Part shown: in pieces, positions 61,329 through 64,000 of the stretch | Layout of the letters: each line of letters opens with the position of its first letter | Numbering within the stretch: the stretch's first letter is position 1 | Source of the DNA: an uncultured Candidatus Saccharibacteria bacterium | Lineage (GTDB): Bacteria; Patescibacteriota; Saccharimonadia; Saccharimonadales; Saccharimonadaceae | Direction of reading: 5' to 3' | Assembly (NCBI GenBank): GCA_946804195.1 | Contig: CAMPEU010000001.1 | Span: forward strand, 40,192-104,191 | Length of the DNA: 64,000 bases | Program-made: the position numbers and the translations under genes | Notes under the pieces: model-generated | What the model was told of the DNA's origin: nothing | Databases searched by the model: none | Seen by the model: only the letters and a program-made list of their open reading frames with translations

Positions 61329-62426
61329 TTACTGACGCAAAAAGTCGAAAAATTCTGCCGCATCACGTCGTGCTTTCATCACGGCATATTTTGCCATAAC
61401 TGTTCTTACTTCCCTTTCCCGTTCCTCGATGATATCAACCGTCGCAGCTTCAACATCGTCCGCGCTAATATCCCCACCATGATAGATAGCAGCCAATTCT
61501 TTATCACGGTAATCCGTCAGCGACCTTTTGCGCATTCGACGCTCTTCCATCGAACTATAGCCCGTGACTCGTGAATTGCGCAGACTTGCAGCTACTTTAG
61601 CATCAGCCGGTTTTCCATAAGCGAGCAAGCCCCAATACATGTGCGCAAATGATCTCACTAAGTGGTCACGATAGGCATCAGTCGGTCGTTCTATCTTTAG
61701 CCAATCCGTCTGGTCTAACAACTTGGCCGCCGTACGTAGTGCAAAGCGCTGTTCATCGTTGTCCAGCGCAACGTCACTGTTCTTCTCGCCAATGCGAACT
61801 AATTCAGAATTAAAATCATCATGTTTGGGATCCCACCGTCGAGTTTTATGAAATGGGTCATAATTCAAGGTATACAAATCATCCAAGATAACCCTCGATT
61901 CACTACGATCAGGTTTTATGATGTTATAAAAATTATCTCGACCATTAACCTTCACGCCCCCGTCAAGCGCCACGGCTAAGGCATATCGCCCTCTCTCAAG
62001 GACAGATCTTCGTCCATCCTCATCGAGAACTAAATCAGATGTACCCCGAGCCGGATAAAGCGTTACCGCGTCTTTTTCGATTTTCGCTATCACCTTAGCA
62101 TCATCCTGAAAACTGGTATGAATTCTATCAAGCAAGGTAATCCCATCCTTTAATACTTCTTTTTGCCTCAACACAGATCCATCAGTTACCCTAGTATCAG
62201 TCATTACCAGGCGAGCAATAAATTTATCCAGCTCTGGAACGTCATCATCCAAGGCCTCAATATTACCAATTTGCTCTAGCGTCGCTATTTGATTATTTGT
62301 CTTGGCACGCTGATAACTACGATCAACACCATCCAAAACAGATCCAGCCCTAAGTTCGTCCCTTGCGTCGGTCAGAGCATCAAAAAACGGATTAAAAACT
62401 TGCGTTCGTTGTTCTATACTTTTCAT
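61329..62426 (-). CDS. Hypothetical soluble protein
   Basis: 365 residues from ATG 62426, preceded by GAGGAGG 8-9 nt upstream; the frame extending to 62459 lacks this. The product is charged and mixed alpha/beta, with RRSVLERGRYALAVALDGGVKVNGRDNFYN in the middle and a helical C-terminal end (ERREREVRTVMAKYAVMKARRDAAEFFDFLR-like). No recognised family, signal or membrane segment. A TTGACT-containing promoter region lies upstream. Probably lineage-restricted. Confidence 0.65.
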   Translation of the reverse strand: MKSIEQRTQVFNPFFDALTDARDELRAGSVLDGVDRSYQRAKTNNQIATLEQIGNIEALDDDVPELDKFIARLVMTDTRVTDGSVLRQKEVLKDGITLLDRIHTSFQDDAKVIAKIEKDAVTLYPARGTSDLVLDEDGRRSVLERGRYALAVALDGGVKVNGRDNFYNIIKPDRSESRVILDDLYTLNYDPFHKTRRWDPKHDDFNSELVRIGEKNSDVALDNDEQRFALRTAAKLLDQTDWLKIERPTDAYRDHLVRSFAHMYWGLLAYGKPADAKVAASLRNSRVTGYSSMEERRMRKRSLTDYRDKELAAIYHGGDISADDVEAATVDIIEEREREVRTVMAKYAVMKARRDAAEFFDFLRQ

Positions 62427-62553
62427 AATTTTTTCCTCCTCATAACTATTCAATGACAACTAATATCATTACTAATGTTAGTCAACGTGGATTAAATTTA
62501 CCTGAGAATAAGCATAGATTCTTACATGAATGACAACACCCCTGAGGGCACAA

Positions 62554-62575
62554 GAAAAACGACCCAAATAGGTCG
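62554..62575 (-). terminator. Terminator of the 62.6-63.4 kb gene
   Basis: CGACC (62560-62564) and GGTCG (62571-62575) form a short stem; the minus strand continues with TTTTT (62555-62559). 32 nt past the stop codon. Confidence 0.6.
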
Positions 62576-62606
62576 CTCTCCTCGAATAAACGAATCAACT
62601 ACTAAC

Positions 62607-63422
62607 TTACTCGGATGATGGAATTCTGTCCCAAATTTCTGATATCGTTCCTAGCGGCTTACCCGTAACCTTATTCATTACCCGTGCCTGGTAACCGTCC
62701 GTACTCCATTGTTCGCCGTTTGAATGAGGAACGTTCATATCTGATTTTTGGCCATAGCCCATCGCTTCAAGTCGCTGAATTCGTTCATTTGTCGCTTTAC
62801 TAATCTGCACCTTGCCCTGTGGGGTCACCCAGCTTATAACACCTTCATTGACATTATATTTTCCAATGGTATCAGTGAAATATGGATCATCATCTATGAG
62901 GTCTCTTGGCAAATCTTTGTGCAACACTGACTCACCGTTAGCATTTATCTCATCAGTCTCCCTGTTAATACCAACAAAGTCACCATCATCAAATGGGTTT
63001 GCTGTGACAAAGGTCTGTTCAATACCATCACTATCAATATACGTACTCTCCCGCATCTGAGCACCACTTTGTCTAGCGGCCCGATCGATAGCGAGTCGTG
63101 GCATAATATCGCTCATCTCAGTTGGATGCATACCGTTTCCGACTGCGACTAACCCGTTTTCATTCCGATGATATCCCTGTTCCTTTAAAGTTTTAATGAA
63201 ATCATCTTCAGCTAACGCAACGCTCCCTCTTCCGGGCTCGCCGTCACTGATCTGCACAATACCATTATTAATATTGAATTCCTTCGCACCCTTATTATAG
63301 GTATTCTCTTCTCGAGGATTCGTAGCAATACCGATAATAGCTCTTTCAACAGGAACGAGTACTAGATCTTCCGTTCCTTTTTGTTGTTCTGGGTTGTTTG
63401 TTGGCAAGTTATTGTGATTCAT
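62607..63422 (-). CDS. Hypothetical protein with two internal repeats
   Basis: A 271-residue soluble protein. Two segments look like copies of one unit: EFNINNGIVQISD ... IKTLKEQGYHRNENGLVAVGNGM (about 48-98) and KYNVNEGVISWVTPQGKVQISKATNERIQRLEAMGY (about 188-225). No known domain. A standard promoter (63450-63478) and A-rich leader precede the ATG; a terminator follows. It sits between tsf and the 61.3-kb hypothetical gene. Confidence 0.65.
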   Translation of the reverse strand: MNHNNLPTNNPEQQKGTEDLVLVPVERAIIGIATNPREENTYNKGAKEFNINNGIVQISDGEPGRGSVALAEDDFIKTLKEQGYHRNENGLVAVGNGMHPTEMSDIMPRLAIDRAARQSGAQMRESTYIDSDGIEQTFVTANPFDDGDFVGINRETDEINANGESVLHKDLPRDLIDDDPYFTDTIGKYNVNEGVISWVTPQGKVQISKATNERIQRLEAMGYGQKSDMNVPHSNGEQWSTDGYQARVMNKVTGKPLGTISEIWDRIPSSE

Positions 63423-63449
63423 ATATTTGTTTTCTTTTTTTATATCGTT

Positions 63450-63478
63450 ATTCTATCATGCTAATGCTTATTTGTCAA
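63450..63478 (-). promoter_or_regulatory. Promoter of the 62.6-63.4 kb gene
   Basis: TTGACA (63473-63478) and TAGAAT (63450-63455) on the minus strand, spacer 17 bp; consensus-like. Confidence 0.8.
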
Positions 63479-63518
63479 TAACTCCCTACTGGCACATTTT
63501 AAGAATTACGAGTAAACA

Positions 63519-63547
63519 TACAAAAAGAGCCTCGCTTGAGGCTCTTT
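63519..63547 (-). terminator. tsf terminator
   Basis: AAAGAGCCTC (63524-63533) pairs with GAGGCTCTTT (63538-63547) around GCTT; the minus strand ends in TTTTTGT. 24 nt past the tsf stop. Confidence 0.85.
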
Positions 63548-63570
63548 ATAAATAATTTGCACCGATCGTT

Positions 63571-64000
63571 TTATTCGGTAACGCCAAGTTCGATACGTTT
63601 GAATTGAGATATACGAACGTTCTCACCGTTTTGGGCAATTTGTTCTTTGATTCTCTGATCGACAGTCTTGCTGTCATCCAACACGAATGCCTGTTCGGCC
63701 AAGACTTGTTCAGCAAAATGCTTCTTCAACTGACCTTCGACAATTTTTTCAGCCATTTCAGCTGGCTTGCTCTTTAACGAGTCACTTTCCAGTAGTTCTT
63801 TCTTTTTAGCTTCCAAAACTTCAGCCGGAATATCTTCCATCGCTGAATACTGTGGAGACATCGCTGCAACCTGCATAGCCATTTGATGTGCAAATTCCTT
63901 GAATTCAGGAAGACGCGCGACAAAGTCAGTTTCACAATTCACCTCAATAACAACACCAATACGACCAGAGTGGACGTAGCTTTCGATAATACCAGCACGG
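63571..64000 (-). CDS. tsf: Translation elongation factor Ts (partial, 5' end outside window)
   Basis: The frame runs in from the right edge with no start in the window. The visible 142 residues read GIIESYVHSGRIGVVIEVNCETDFVAR, the EF-Ts core signature, followed by HQMAMQVAAMSPQY, VEGQLKKHFAEQVLAEQAFV and the C-terminal IKEQIAQNGENVRISQFKRIELG. EF-Ts exchanges GDP for GTP on EF-Tu. pyrH, its usual next gene, is absent; two hypothetical genes and then frr follow. Confidence 0.96.
   Translation of the reverse strand, partial: RAGIIESYVHSGRIGVVIEVNCETDFVARLPEFKEFAHQMAMQVAAMSPQYSAMEDIPAEVLEAKKKELLESDSLKSKPAEMAEKIVEGQLKKHFAEQVLAEQAFVLDDSKTVDQRIKEQIAQNGENVRISQFKRIELGVTE

Overview
The window reads as a chromosomal segment of a Patescibacteria/CPR bacterium, most likely Candidatus Saccharibacteria (TM7). 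The reasons are: compact, tightly overlapping operons of core genes; ordinary use of UGA as a stop together with an RF2 gene (which argues against the UGA-recoding Gracilibacteria and Absconditabacteria); a Gram-positive-style division and cell-wall toolkit (MraZ, FtsEX with PcsB-like CHAP proteins); type IV pilin-like genes; and several lineage-type hypothetical proteins. The phylum is an inference from gene content, not from a tree. No rRNA, tRNA, CRISPR array, transposase or prophage was seen.

Layout. 1-5.9 kb (minus): dcw cluster mraZ-rsmH-ftsL-ftsI-mraY-ftsW, driven by a promoter embedded in three 10-bp MraZ boxes. 6-10.3 kb: HAD hydrolase, yvcK, a divergent LssY-domain protein and a PIF1-like helicase. 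10.4-16.6 kb: surface and envelope genes (pilin fused to a Cys-rich domain, EF-hand-containing membrane-anchored protein, membrane protein with 24-bp repeats, GT-C-like protein). 16.6-23.3 kb: rnhA, a PafA/Dop-family ligase, a CofE-like gamma-glutamyl ligase overlapping an NlpC/P60-like hydrolase, then small housekeeping enzymes. 23.4-26.3 kb: a second pilin, glyS and a mini-island of three small basic proteins. 26.3-33 kb: recO, a two-component-like pair lacking both phosphorylation residues, xseAB, LPG-synthase-like protein, a TRM11-like methylase and rpmA. 33.4-40.5 kb (minus): prfB-ftsE-ftsX-pcsB-like x2-ctpA-response regulator. 40.5-50.3 kb: murI, murD, M16 peptidase, secA, hibernation factor, serS and a MacB-type ABC exporter. 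50.3-64 kb: lineage-type hypotheticals interspersed with ilvE-like, lysS, greA, proS, CPBP and RseP proteases, frr and tsf.

Regulation. At least 14 genes have a TATAAT-like -10 box ending 6-7 bp before the start codon, with no room for a leader or Shine-Dalgarno site; these look like leaderless transcripts. Others (rpmA and the lineage-type hypotheticals) have standard -35/-10 promoters with 17-bp spacers and leaders. Eight hairpins support terminators.

The most unusual region is 17.0-20.0 kb. A PafA-like ligase (pupylation-type chemistry) without a visible Pup or proteasome lies beside an orphan CofE-like glutamyl ligase that overlaps an NlpC/P60-like hydrolase: three genes plausibly dealing with glutamyl/isopeptide bonds. 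A functional link between them is a hypothesis.
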